A stretch of 64,000 bases of DNA from the NCBI GenBank assembly GCA_035373905.1, contig DAOSOK010000030.1:3133-67132 (forward strand), in the 5' to 3' direction. Below the pieces are notes generated by a model. That model did no database searches and was not told where the DNA came from. It was given only the letters and a program-made list of their open reading frames with translations. The position numbers were made by a program, and so were the translations under genes. Within the stretch, counting starts at the first letter, position 1. The number at the start of each line of letters is the position of its first letter. Positions 58,201 through 64,000 of the stretch are shown one piece after another. This stretch comes from Candidatus Ozemobacteraceae bacterium (GTDB lineage Bacteria > Muiribacteriota > Ozemobacteria > Ozemobacterales > Ozemobacteraceae).

Positions 58201-58366
58201 CGCCTGCTCCATCCACGGCACCCCGGAACAATCCCGCCAGCCCGGGACAGCCGATGCGACGCAGCCCCTGAACCGCTTCGTCGACAGCCTCGAGGAACTG
58301 ACCGCCTCGCTCGAGTTCACCCCCGAAGGCCTCTTCACCCGCACCACCATCCGCCGGAAACAATAA
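55217..58366 (+). CDS. 1049-residue secreted protein with three pseudopilin-like modules
   Basis: A signal peptide (LALAGILAFWAAAPAAA) precedes a long mature protein. Three separate stretches share a pattern seen in the globular part of GspG-like pseudopilins: C-x-NMR/LR helix, a beta region with a CP-GG-type turn, then CxxHG. They lie at about 84-155 (CRQNMRVLLSASEMYEM to CEAHG), 569-632 (LRLLQNAITLYADE, CPEGGAF, CSFHG) and 943-1000 (CLNNLGSLHAL, CPEGGAY, CSIHG). None has the hydrophobic pilin helix. The regions between are unrecognised, partly DUF3352-like by layout. It lies between two paralogous CxxC protein genes. Confidence 0.8.
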   Translation: MAIIRILALAGILAFWAAAPAAAWEAAFYKEGANGWFRLTVPPDELADCSAADVVPEPVDRALFQVTTGSSRQGLRSSRAQNAACRQNMRVLLSASEMYEMDHDKPFTGPDQEYLDILYKENYISSRITGPSGRCRYRFVKDSGGSKTVRCEAHGPIEPDVNDLERLRQADEESLREKPALLVFGRCRAAGPAGLRLHDRRDGRLLREVTLEVPASDVTDDPRVRDDWFDTWKRHMIVLGRQTPADSLFSYLARQVPIRLGLTRDDPDNSRSPFFRRRDTPDADLYSLTTGALAIQEALQLDRMNRPPASATAADQTEPITVLSGPDIKSHPYETMIAGRKPTVLPLDRLVPAEFYSCHFSDINRQIAFGDLLDQWGTSLLHTLQAAAHDARVKEKLLDQLCLETSELTRLFGDQVIADLTLCGADPFLHEGTDLSVLFTVKNRALFDMMAQKRFAAARERFPQAREERLDIDGVPVFALTTPDRHLHSFSCELDGVSVYSNSAAAIGRIIAVWRGRRPSLAQSADYRYMRTVFPHDPAREDVFLYLSDAHIRQLVDPVWKIARRRQLHCIGSLRLLQNAITLYADEHPGKTPTLDDLVADNSLKPSYLSCPEGGAFTLASGTAEPVCSFHGRLRYLRPIIERPPSRVTAEEVTEYKAFADSYKRYWRRFFDPVGIRGRLATDGVSLETCILPLVENSLYDGFKTMCGGDPASLDLPIHPKTIGLLAGKLNGEGVGELTSGWDETISRLVAGSTLTKAEFLRAIGPGFVLGLVDGDLRFEFMQDTSGFLMIDMARDPSRAALAGVLLYSLNLPVFGVVQVRDETLAARFLREFLDQLVRHSMGDESRFSDGLRLRTYETSLGTGKPGFHTLELGLFVVRFRFFFAVHDGALLVSTQRGVIERLLNGPTDRLKTTASLEFRLRYTAFDRISEATRLGWQEQVREACLNNLGSLHALSRLRGIPAARWNDESLRINGYVPFCPEGGAYRDEPGRGGIACSIHGTPEQSRQPGTADATQPLNRFVDSLEELTASLEFTPEGLFTRTTIRRKQ

Positions 58367-58397
58367 TGCGTTATCGGGTGCATCTCACCCATCGACC

Positions 58398-58426
58398 GCA
58401 GGGGCGGGTCTGAAACCCGCCCCTGC
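58398..58426. terminator. GC hairpin between convergent genes
   Basis: GCAGGGGCGGGT and ACCCGCCCCTGC pair over 12 bp around a 5-base loop. The element lies between the stops of the large pseudopilin-like gene and CxxC paralogue B. There is no T-run, so it may be a REP-type repeat acting as a weak bidirectional terminator. Related GCAGGGGCGG units occur at 24530 and 48199. Confidence 0.6.
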
Positions 58427-58440
58427 AACCTCGAAGGGAG

Positions 58441-59106
58441 TTATTTTCCGGTCAGGCCGAGTTTTTTGCGACAGTCTTCGCAGAAGAGGCGGGAGGCGAT
58501 GTAGTCGGCGTTCTCGATCACCCGCTTCGCGTCGGGGCCGCTCCTTCCCATGCCCTTGGGGCCGGCATCGAACGAGTCGACGGGGTGGGCGATGAACAGC
58601 AGTTTGAGCCGGTCCTTCTCGTCGCTGGTCGAGACGTTCCAGGAAAACGCCTTTCCGCATTCGCCGCAATCTGTATTCATCACTATACAATGCGGCTTCC
58701 CGCCGCCGCACTTCGAGCAAAGGGGCGAGGGGTCGATCGTCACCTTCACGGGCAGGTCCCGGAGCGATCGCCTCAGGTAGGGAAGCTCCTCGGAAAGCTC
58801 GCCGGGGCCCTCGTAGGGCAGGTCGGTGACGGTGCCGCAGGTTTCGCAGGTGTACTGAACCGACGCGGGCGGCATAGACATGTCGTAGCACATCGCGCTG
58901 TGGAAGGGAACCTTGTCGGGCTCGCGTTGAAGCGCCCGGAGCGACTCGACCAGGGCCTGCCGCTTCCCCTCGTCGGGCTTCCAGGTTCCCGCCTCACCCG
59001 CGGCGGCCCCGCCGTTCGGAGCCGGGGCCAGCGGCTCCTGCGCGGCACCACTCACCGGAAGCGCCCCCATCAGCATCGCCGCCAGCATCCGTTTCAGCCT
59101 CTCCAT
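58441..59106 (-). CDS. Secreted CxxC-rich protein, paralogue B
   Basis: The 221-residue protein has a signal peptide (MLAAMLMGALPVSGAAQ) and the same cysteine layout as paralogue A: CETCG, CSKCG, CGECG and CEDC. Shared blocks include ESLRALQREPDKVPFHSAMC and the DSFDAGP stretch. AAGGAGG precedes ATG 59106. The likely duplication unit includes only this gene, not the large protein between. Function unknown; the conserved knuckles suggest metal binding outside the cytoplasm. Confidence 0.8.
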   Translation of the reverse strand: MERLKRMLAAMLMGALPVSGAAQEPLAPAPNGGAAAGEAGTWKPDEGKRQALVESLRALQREPDKVPFHSAMCYDMSMPPASVQYTCETCGTVTDLPYEGPGELSEELPYLRRSLRDLPVKVTIDPSPLCSKCGGGKPHCIVMNTDCGECGKAFSWNVSTSDEKDRLKLLFIAHPVDSFDAGPKGMGRSGPDAKRVIENADYIASRLFCEDCRKKLGLTGK

Positions 59107-59159
59107 CCTCGCGCCCTCCTTCGTCCGAACTCTCTCGAGCATTGTACATCAGAATCTGG

Positions 59160-59302
59160 TGAGAACCAATCTGCAGATGGCGCTGGAGGCGCAGATGAAA
59201 TCCTGAAGCTTGAATGCGTTTCAACGGCGCATCGTCCCGGCATGTTCAGGCAGTCACTCGCCGGTGCTGTGTAGAGCGGTTCGCGAACCGCCCCTACGGT
59301 TA
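59160..59302. repeat. Dispersed CGCAGATG repeat, copy 3, plus GCGGTTC palindrome
   Basis: AACCAATCTGCAGATGGCGC, GGCGCAGATGAAATCCTG and TTTCAACGGCGCATC (59163-59235) are a shortened copy of the elements at 48265 and 55012. The perfect palindrome GCGGTTCGCGAACCGC follows at 59277-59292. Confidence 0.65.
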
Positions 59303-59325
59303 GGGCAGCGGTTATGCCCCTGTTG

Positions 59326-59357
59326 AAAAAGGCCACCCCCGGGAGAGGGCGGCCTTT
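59326..59357 (-). terminator. Intrinsic terminator of the Gln/Gly-repeat protein gene
   Basis: On the minus strand AAAGGCCGCCCTC...GGGGGTGGCCTTTTT forms a GC-rich hairpin closing with a T-run (forward AAAAAGGCC at 59326-59334). It lies 16 bp after the stop at 59373. Confidence 0.75.
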
Positions 59358-59372
59358 GTCATGATTCGATGA

Positions 59373-60383
59373 TCAGAAGCGAGGTGGCTCGTTCGTCGGC
59401 GGAAGCGCGGGATACTCCGGGCCGGCCGGCCGCATGGTGCCGCCGGGAAGCTGGGTGCCGTTGCCGTTGCCCCAGCTCCAGCCACTGCCCCAGGCGGAGC
59501 CCCAGCCGGAGCCCTGGTTGTTGCCGTAGTTCGAGCCGTAGCCGCCGGTCGGAATCTGCGGCATCACGACGACGCGGGGCCGCTGGGCGGTTATCTGGCC
59601 GGGGACGCGGACGCCGGCGTTGATCAAAAGCGATTCCTTCGTCGAGCGGACGATCGCCTGGACTTCGCCCATCATCATGCGGGCGGTGGCATCGTCGTTC
59701 ATCAGCAGGTGGAACCGGATCCGGCCGAGCCGGTCGTGAATCTCGGCCAGCAGGGGCCGCCAGGCCGGGTGCATGGGGGCGCGCTCGAGGGCCGAGCGGG
59801 CGTTGTTGATATGGCCGATCGCCATGACGTCGCGGCCCCAGTGGCCGGTGCTGCCGGCGCACATCGCGAGATCGCTCTCGATCATGCTCAGCAGGCTGAT
59901 GACCGTCTGGAGCTTGGCCGGATCGTAATCGGGACGTCCGTAGCAGCCGCCGTTCGACTGACCAGGGTGGCCATGATGACCGGACTGGCCATACTGGCCG
60001 GCCTGGTTCGACTGGCCCGACTGACCGGGATATCCATACGAATCCGTCTGGCCGCACTGGCCCGCTTGGTCAGACTGTCCGGCTTTGTCTGACTGGCCGG
60101 CCTGACCACACTGACCGGACTGGTTCCAGGAATCTTCCTTCCCGGCCTGGTCGACCTGGCCGGACTGCTCGACGGGGGCCTGCTGTCCCTGGTTCTGCTG
60201 GCCGACTTCGACGGGAACGCGGGGTTCCGGGGGGCGACCGTAGCCGCCCTGGCCGAACGGGTCCTGAAAACTCACCGGCGTCGCCTGGTCGCTCTGGTCG
60301 GCCTGTCCCACGACGATTTCCTGGGCCCAGCACGGAACGGAGATCGCGATCGCCATCAACCCGGTCAGAATCCTGCGTTTCAT
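59373..60383 (-). CDS. Secreted protein with Gly/Gln/Ser repeat region
   Basis: The 336-residue protein has a signal peptide (RILTGLMAIAISVPCWAQ). A low-complexity stretch (about 60-150) repeats units such as GQSDQAGQ and SGQSNQAGQ, with His/Gly motifs at its end. A helical domain follows at about 160-260 (LQTVISLLSMIESDLAMCAG), and the tail is Gly/Asn/Trp-rich (YGSNYGNNQGSGWGSAWGSG). ATG 60383 follows AGGAGGAAG. No family is recognised. The helical part resembles small secreted four-helix domains seen beside pilin clusters. Confidence 0.72.
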   Translation of the reverse strand: MKRRILTGLMAIAISVPCWAQEIVVGQADQSDQATPVSFQDPFGQGGYGRPPEPRVPVEVGQQNQGQQAPVEQSGQVDQAGKEDSWNQSGQCGQAGQSDKAGQSDQAGQCGQTDSYGYPGQSGQSNQAGQYGQSGHHGHPGQSNGGCYGRPDYDPAKLQTVISLLSMIESDLAMCAGSTGHWGRDVMAIGHINNARSALERAPMHPAWRPLLAEIHDRLGRIRFHLLMNDDATARMMMGEVQAIVRSTKESLLINAGVRVPGQITAQRPRVVVMPQIPTGGYGSNYGNNQGSGWGSAWGSGWSWGNGNGTQLPGGTMRPAGPEYPALPPTNEPPRF

Positions 60384-60543
60384 CATCTTCCTCCTGTCGA
60401 TAAACCAGCCTCTTGTTGTGACAGCTAAAGGAAGCAACAATTGTACCAAACCAGGAATCCGCTCCCAGCGCAGAATTCGCCGCGCCGACGCCCCGCACCT
60501 GCCGGAAACATGGCACCAACCCTGCCGAAAGAACGACGCCGGG

Positions 60544-60882
60544 CTACAACTCGAGAATCTCCCTGAAATTCCGTTCAGCTCGTTCGAGATCCTCGGGTGA
60601 GAGGGTTCCCAGCTTTTTCTCGAGGAGATGTTTTTTGATCGTGAAAAGAATGCCCGTCAGAGTTGACGGATACAGAAGCCCGGCTTCCTTCCACTCTCTG
60701 ATCCTCGTGTCACCGGTGATTTTTCGCGTCGTATTGCTCGTTATCGCGGCGACGACGACTTCTTCTCTTCTGTCGTTGAACTGCTTTCCGCTGAGAATGA
60801 GAACGGGGCGTTTCTTCGTTGCGGTCCCATCCGTGAAAACGATCTGGGCAAGAGCGATGTCTCCCCTCTTACATTTCGTCAT
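60544..60882 (-). CDS. MazF/PemK-type toxin (endoribonuclease)
   Basis: The 112-residue protein has the MazF-family start KRGDIALAQIVFTDGTATKK, then RPVLILSG and a later conserved strand, STLTGILFTIKK. The family cleaves mRNA. It overlaps the upstream antitoxin gene by 14 bp. The C-terminal helix region (LSPEDLERAERNFREILEL) is typical. It has no other genes in its operon. Confidence 0.85.
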   Translation of the reverse strand: MTKCKRGDIALAQIVFTDGTATKKRPVLILSGKQFNDRREEVVVAAITSNTTRKITGDTRIREWKEAGLLYPSTLTGILFTIKKHLLEKKLGTLSPEDLERAERNFREILEL

Positions 60883-61111
60883 ACGCGGAATCCTTCTCGT
60901 TGTCCCAGACCTCCTTCAACGCAGAGGTGGGTTTTGTGGTCATGGAATGCAGGTCCGCTTCTTCGGCATCGCGTTCCATCTGCGTCTTGATGCTTTCGAG
61001 GATAAACTCCTTCAGCGTCTTGCCGTGCAGAGCCGCATAGGCCTTTATCTTGCGATGCTCTTCAGGCGCGATATCGATCGTCAGCCGGTCCCGTTTCGCA
61101 GAAACTGACAC
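60869..61111 (-). CDS. Ribbon-helix-helix-type antitoxin
   Basis: The 80-residue protein has an N-terminal ribbon-helix-helix-like region (RLTIDIAPEEHRKIKAYAAL and HGKTLKEFILESI) and an acidic C-terminal tail that should bind the toxin. The start is GTG 61111 with GGGGG a few bases upstream. TTGT-A-ACAA (61131-61139) and the surrounding GTNAC repeats just upstream may be its autoregulatory operator. It is the cognate partner of the MazF-type toxin by overlap and context. Confidence 0.8.
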   Translation of the reverse strand: MSVSAKRDRLTIDIAPEEHRKIKAYAALHGKTLKEFILESIKTQMERDAEEADLHSMTTKPTSALKEVWDNEKDSAYDEM

Positions 61112-61164
61112 ATTTCCCCCTTTTTGTCACTTTGTAACAATGTAACATATTTCCATTCCGGGAT

Positions 61165-61285
61165 GGCATTCCTGCAGCATGAAATCCACCCGTTCGCCCT
61201 GAGCTTGTCGAAGCCTGCCCTGAGCCTGTCGAAGGGGGGCGGCGAAAGCTTCTCGTGCTTCGACAGGCTCAGCACGAACGGGAAT
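61165..61285. repeat. REP-like palindromic dispersed repeat, copy 3
   Basis: CACCCGTTCGCCCTGAGCTT, CCCTGAGCCTGTCGAAGGGG and GTGCTTCGACAGGCTCAGCA are the same family as 1590-1745. The flank CATTCCTGCAGCATGAAA is the complement of TTTCATTCTGCAGGAAT-type flank there. It sits between the toxin-antitoxin pair and the Rpn gene. Confidence 0.7.
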
Positions 61286-61306
61286 GTGACATTGGCGCTT
61301 GCGGGA

Positions 61307-62200
61307 TCAGCTTTTAGCCGAACCTGCTCCGTGGGCCTTTTGCAGTGCTTCGATCTCGGCACGAGACAAACCGGTCACTTTTGAAATCAGCGAGATATCC
61401 AGACCCTCTCCGAGCATATTCATCACGACACTGACACGTTCCTCATCACGGCCCTCCTCGCGGCCTTGTTTCAAGGCGGCGTTGATCTGGGTGATGCGGA
61501 TGCGTTCTTCCTTGTCGCGCTGTTCGAGGATGGCACGGGTGCGTTCGTCGGAGTTGACGCGCTTGAGTTCCTTCACGGCCATGACCAGCTCCTTGTCGGA
61601 CTGCAAATCATCCGGCAGAGGCTTGCTTCCTGCATACATCTCGCCGAACCGTATGATATGTAACCACTTTTCCAGGCGGGTTTGCAAGCGGCGGGGGCGG
61701 GTTCTGAACTTGGGGAGTTCGACGAAGTGGAGCTCCATCAGGTCGGGCAGGAGCAGGCCGGTGTCTTTCTCGCGGAACTGGAACGCAGACTGGAACCGGT
61801 CGAGCCTGTCGAACATCACGAAATCGAGAATCGCAATGCCATAGGAGGGGTTGAGCTGGTCGAAACCCTGGGTTTCGCGGAGCTGGCCGGTATACAGGAG
61901 GGCCAGGTAGTATGCCAGGCGCTTCGCGAAGCTGGCCTCCTGGTTGGCCTGCATCTCGATCGTGAACCGACGGCCCGCGCCGTCGACGGCCTTCACGTCG
62001 ACGATCGTGAACTTGTCGTCGTGGAACTCCTTCAGATTCAGCGGGCTCAGCAGGGTCAACTCGGCGATACACCGGTCGCCGGTGAAATGTAGAAGCGCAT
62101 CGATCAGTCTCGCCAGGATCTCCTCGTTGCCCTCCCTGCCGAACACGAGTTTGAACACGACGTCATTCCGCAACGGATACACTTTCCGCTCCGCCATCAT
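61307..62200 (-). CDS. Rpn-family recombination-promoting nuclease / putative transposase
   Basis: The 297-residue protein is of the PDDEXK Rpn (TIGR01784-type) group: PLRNDVVFKLVFG at the start, KFTIVDVKAVDGAGRRFTIE supplying the Asp and Glu of the nuclease core, and SFAKRLAYYLALLYTGQL following. The C-terminus has a charged QGREEGRDEE repeat and a short HTH-like helix pair. ATG 62200 has AAGGAGCGG upstream. Rpn proteins promote recombination and can be defence or transposon related. A closely similar copy begins at the right edge of the window. Confidence 0.9.
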   Translation of the reverse strand: MMAERKVYPLRNDVVFKLVFGREGNEEILARLIDALLHFTGDRCIAELTLLSPLNLKEFHDDKFTIVDVKAVDGAGRRFTIEMQANQEASFAKRLAYYLALLYTGQLRETQGFDQLNPSYGIAILDFVMFDRLDRFQSAFQFREKDTGLLLPDLMELHFVELPKFRTRPRRLQTRLEKWLHIIRFGEMYAGSKPLPDDLQSDKELVMAVKELKRVNSDERTRAILEQRDKEERIRITQINAALKQGREEGRDEERVSVVMNMLGEGLDISLISKVTGLSRAEIEALQKAHGAGSAKS

Positions 62201-62397
62201 CCCGCTCCTTCGCCTGACGATTCGAAGCGGCCCGGCCGGTTCACGTCGCGCCGGCAATCCTGCTTCACCCATCCATCACGCGAAACCACAGGTCGGGGAA
62301 AATTCTTTTTCCCACTCCTCACCAGCATCAACTTCGATCTCACCCGCCTCGCGTCACGTGCTCAGCGCTTGGGAAAGTGAAAAATCGCCCCTCTTAC

Positions 62398-62421
62398 TAA
62401 CGGATATGCTATTATCTGTTA
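62398..62421. promoter_or_regulatory. Candidate operator upstream of fic
   Basis: TAACGGATA and TATCTGTTA form an inverted repeat with one mismatch and a 6-base spacer. The outer sequence TTACTAAC...GTTACTAG extends the symmetry imperfectly. It lies 36 bp before the fic ATG. The Fic protein has a C-terminal winged-helix-like region and could bind here itself. Confidence 0.5.
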
Positions 62422-62456
62422 CTAGTCTATCTGCAAAATAACGAAATGTTCCTTTC

Positions 62457-63641
62457 ATGAAACGAACAACTATTGGCCTGTATGAGGAGAGCATCGGGGC
62501 AGGCGAGATTTGTAGCGCATTCGTTCCTGCGCCCCTTCCGCCTGACCCGCCGCTGTCGATCGACCCGATTCTCCAGGAAAAATTGGATCGCGCACATCTT
62601 GCGCTCGGACAGTTGAACGGCGTTTCGCGCTTCCTTCCCGACGCGAGCACTCTGCTGTATACCTTCATCCGAAAAGAAGCGGTCCTTTCCTCGAATATCG
62701 AGGGAACTCAGTCGTCCCTATCGGATCTTCTGATGTTCGAGGCTGATGCCGCCCCTGGAGTCCCCATCGACGATGTTCGGGAAGTGTCGAGTTACGTTCA
62801 TGCCCTGGAAACGGGAATGACATTGCTTGCCCAGGGATTGCCGCCTTCGACTCACCTGCTCCTGGCCTGCCATCGCGATCTGTTGGCCCAGGGGAGGGGC
62901 TCCCGGAAGGCCCCGGGTGAGTTCCGGAAGACGCAGAACTGGATCGGCGGCGACCGGCCGAGCCGTGCCGCCTTCGTTCCACCGCCCCCCTTGCGGGTGA
63001 TGGAGTGCTGGGGGCACCTTGAAAACTTTCTGAACGATATTCCCTCCCGAACATCGCCGCTCATCAAGGCGGCCCTCGCCCATGTGCAGTTCGAAACGGT
63101 CCATCCGTTCCATGACGGGAACGGGCGGATCGGTCGTCTGCTGATCCCGCTGATCCTGATCCACGACAAGATTCTTCGGCATCCGTTATTATATGTTAGT
63201 TTATATTTCAAACGACACAGGCAGACCTATTATGATCTTCTCCAGAAGGTCCGAATCGAAGGGGATTGGGAGGCCTGGCTCGGCTTCTTTGCCGACGCAG
63301 TGACGGTATCGGCCACCGAAGCCGTCGGTCTGACCGAACTGTTGAACGACTTGACGGCCCGGGATCGTGAAAAGGTGAAAGCCTCGGGCCGGCCGGGAAT
63401 TTCCGCACTGCAGGTGCTCGACTGCTTCATCCGGCGCCCGCTTCTGAACTCGAACCAGGTGCAGAAGCTGACGAAATTCGCTCTGCCGACGATTCTGCGG
63501 GGATTCAAACTGCTCGAAGAGCTCGGGATCATCCGCGAAATAACGAATCGCCAGCGCAATCGCCTGTACTGCTATGCAAAATACCTCGACCTGTTGAACA
63601 AGGAGCCGGACAATCATGGCACAGGCCAGGAACTTGTTTGA
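62457..63641 (+). CDS. Fic-family AMP/NMP-transferase with N-terminal inhibitory motif
   Basis: The 394-residue protein has the Fic motif HPFHDGNGRIGR (216-227), intact with catalytic His216. The N-terminal Fic_N region contains the inhibitory motif S-x-x-x-E-G at 78-83 (class II self-inhibited type). The C-terminal part (ISALQVLDCFIRRPLLNSNQ to LLEELGIIREITNRQRNR) is winged-helix-like. Fic proteins attach nucleotide groups to target proteins. No strong Shine-Dalgarno sequence precedes ATG 62457. The last few residues run into the truncated HTH gene. Confidence 0.92.
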   Translation: MKRTTIGLYEESIGAGEICSAFVPAPLPPDPPLSIDPILQEKLDRAHLALGQLNGVSRFLPDASTLLYTFIRKEAVLSSNIEGTQSSLSDLLMFEADAAPGVPIDDVREVSSYVHALETGMTLLAQGLPPSTHLLLACHRDLLAQGRGSRKAPGEFRKTQNWIGGDRPSRAAFVPPPPLRVMECWGHLENFLNDIPSRTSPLIKAALAHVQFETVHPFHDGNGRIGRLLIPLILIHDKILRHPLLYVSLYFKRHRQTYYDLLQKVRIEGDWEAWLGFFADAVTVSATEAVGLTELLNDLTARDREKVKASGRPGISALQVLDCFIRRPLLNSNQVQKLTKFALPTILRGFKLLEELGIIREITNRQRNRLYCYAKYLDLLNKEPDNHGTGQELV

Positions 63642-63720
63642 TCGTCTGGTCACGAGCATAAGACAGGCCGGGAAGATTCATCGCGGGGAAGCGGCCCCGA
63701 GTCGGCGCTTTGATATGACA
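63616..63720 (+). pseudogene. Truncated HTH antitoxin-like gene (N-terminal fragment)
   Basis: The first 35 codons, MAQARNLFDRLVTSIRQAGK to RGEAAPSRRFDM, match the start of HigA/NadS-type HTH proteins (a LFxxLVxSIxxAGxIHRGExxPSR pattern). The helix-turn-helix part is missing. From about 63722 the DNA instead matches Rpn gene sequence on the opposite strand. The frame stays open to 63876 only by chance. It overlaps the fic 3' end by 26 bp. Confidence 0.6.
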
Positions 63721-63721
63721 C

Positions 63722-63754
63722 CGACGGCCATGACCAGCTCCCTGTCGGCCGAAA
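63722..63754 (-). pseudogene. Rpn gene remnant
   Basis: GACGGCCATGACCAGCTCCC and the next bases match the segment of the intact Rpn gene at about 61577-61596 that encodes ELVMAV. It lies after the stop of the adjacent Rpn copy, out of normal order, so it is leftover from recombination between Rpn copies. Confidence 0.55.
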
Positions 63755-64000
63755 TCAGCCGGTTTTCTCTGCCGCTGAGAGTTTTAGCGCTTCGATTTCG
63801 GCATGAGACAAGCCGGTCACCTTGGAAATCAACGCGATATCCAGACCCTCTCCGAGCATATTCATCACGACACTGACACGTTCCTCATCACGGCCTTGTC
63901 TGAGACCTTGTTTGAGGCCGTCTTCGCGGCCTTGCCTGAGGGCTTCGTTGATCTGGGTGATGCGGATGCGTTCTTCCTTGTCGCGCTGTTCGAGGATGGC
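63755..64000 (-). CDS. Second Rpn-family nuclease, C-terminal part (cut by window end)
   Basis: The 81 visible codons read AILEQRDKEERIRITQINEA to the end SHAEIEALKLSAAEKTG. They are nearly identical to the C-terminus of the Rpn protein at 61307, but with an extra QGLRQGRDEE-type repeat unit of about eight residues. Most of the DNA from 63830 onward matches 61375-61540 base for base apart from that insertion. The catalytic part lies outside the window. Confidence 0.85.
   Translation of the reverse strand, partial: AILEQRDKEERIRITQINEALRQGREDGLKQGLRQGRDEERVSVVMNMLGEGLDIALISKVTGLSHAEIEALKLSAAEKTG

Noticed and set aside
63616..63876. An intact 86-residue protein after fic
   Set aside because: Only the first 35 codons look like an HTH-family start. 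The rest is antisense Rpn sequence read in a chance open frame.

Overview
The window is a high-GC, gene-dense piece of bacterial chromosome. It carries lipoproteins with lipoboxes, a tripartite RND efflux operon with an outer-membrane channel, SPOR and Tim44-like envelope proteins, and pseudopilin-type proteins, so the host is almost certainly a Gram-negative (diderm) bacterium. Many proteins are recognisable only as domain families and several are unusual. That fits a poorly cultured, deep-branching lineage rich in pseudopilin modules; Riflebacteria-like is a guess from gene content only.

Layout. 1-1376 (minus): a FecR-domain lipoprotein and two pseudopilins. 1590-1867: palindromic and short-period repeats. 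1970-11037: a type I restriction-modification island (hsdM, a DUF1016/PDDEXK nuclease, a small HsdM-tail ORF, hsdS, a GIY-YIG/DUF4357 protein, a heptad-repeat ORF, hsdR). The island lies between two copies of tRNA-Arg(CCG) that share their 3' flank. 11120-17661 (plus): a TetR regulator with two operator-like palindromes, driving an OMF-MFP-RND efflux operon. 17701-19142: two unknown proteins and AcpS. 19347-24357 (minus): AmrS radical SAM enzyme, SPOR protein, two sugar-type ABC permeases and a binding lipoprotein, with no ATPase gene nearby.

24639-40645 (plus): a tightly packed nine-gene envelope operon (MoxR, DUF58, two VWA membrane proteins, DUF4159, a DUF4175-like coiled-coil protein, a TPR protein, a secreted family often mislabelled asparagine synthetase B, an M48 metalloprotease). 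Most junctions overlap or are a few bases apart, so this looks like one machine. MoxR and VWA proteins probably assemble or remodel an envelope complex, and the M48 protein may process it. 40490-42974: a small protein antisense to the M48 tail, a secreted protein, and a DUF401 permease. 43378-51645 (plus): a hybrid sensor kinase, a Tim44/zinc-ribbon/TerB protein, a catalytically dead M48 homologue, and a HEAT/TPR protein.

51813-60383: a SlyD-type isomerase, a secreted permuted-papain-like protein, a 1049-residue protein with three pseudopilin-like modules flanked by two paralogous CxxC secreted proteins, and a Gln/Gly-repeat secreted protein. 60544-64000: an accessory end with a MazF-type toxin and its antitoxin, two Rpn-type nucleases (one cut by the window edge), a Fic protein with a candidate operator, and a truncated HTH gene. 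Several dispersed repeat families sit in the gaps between genes.
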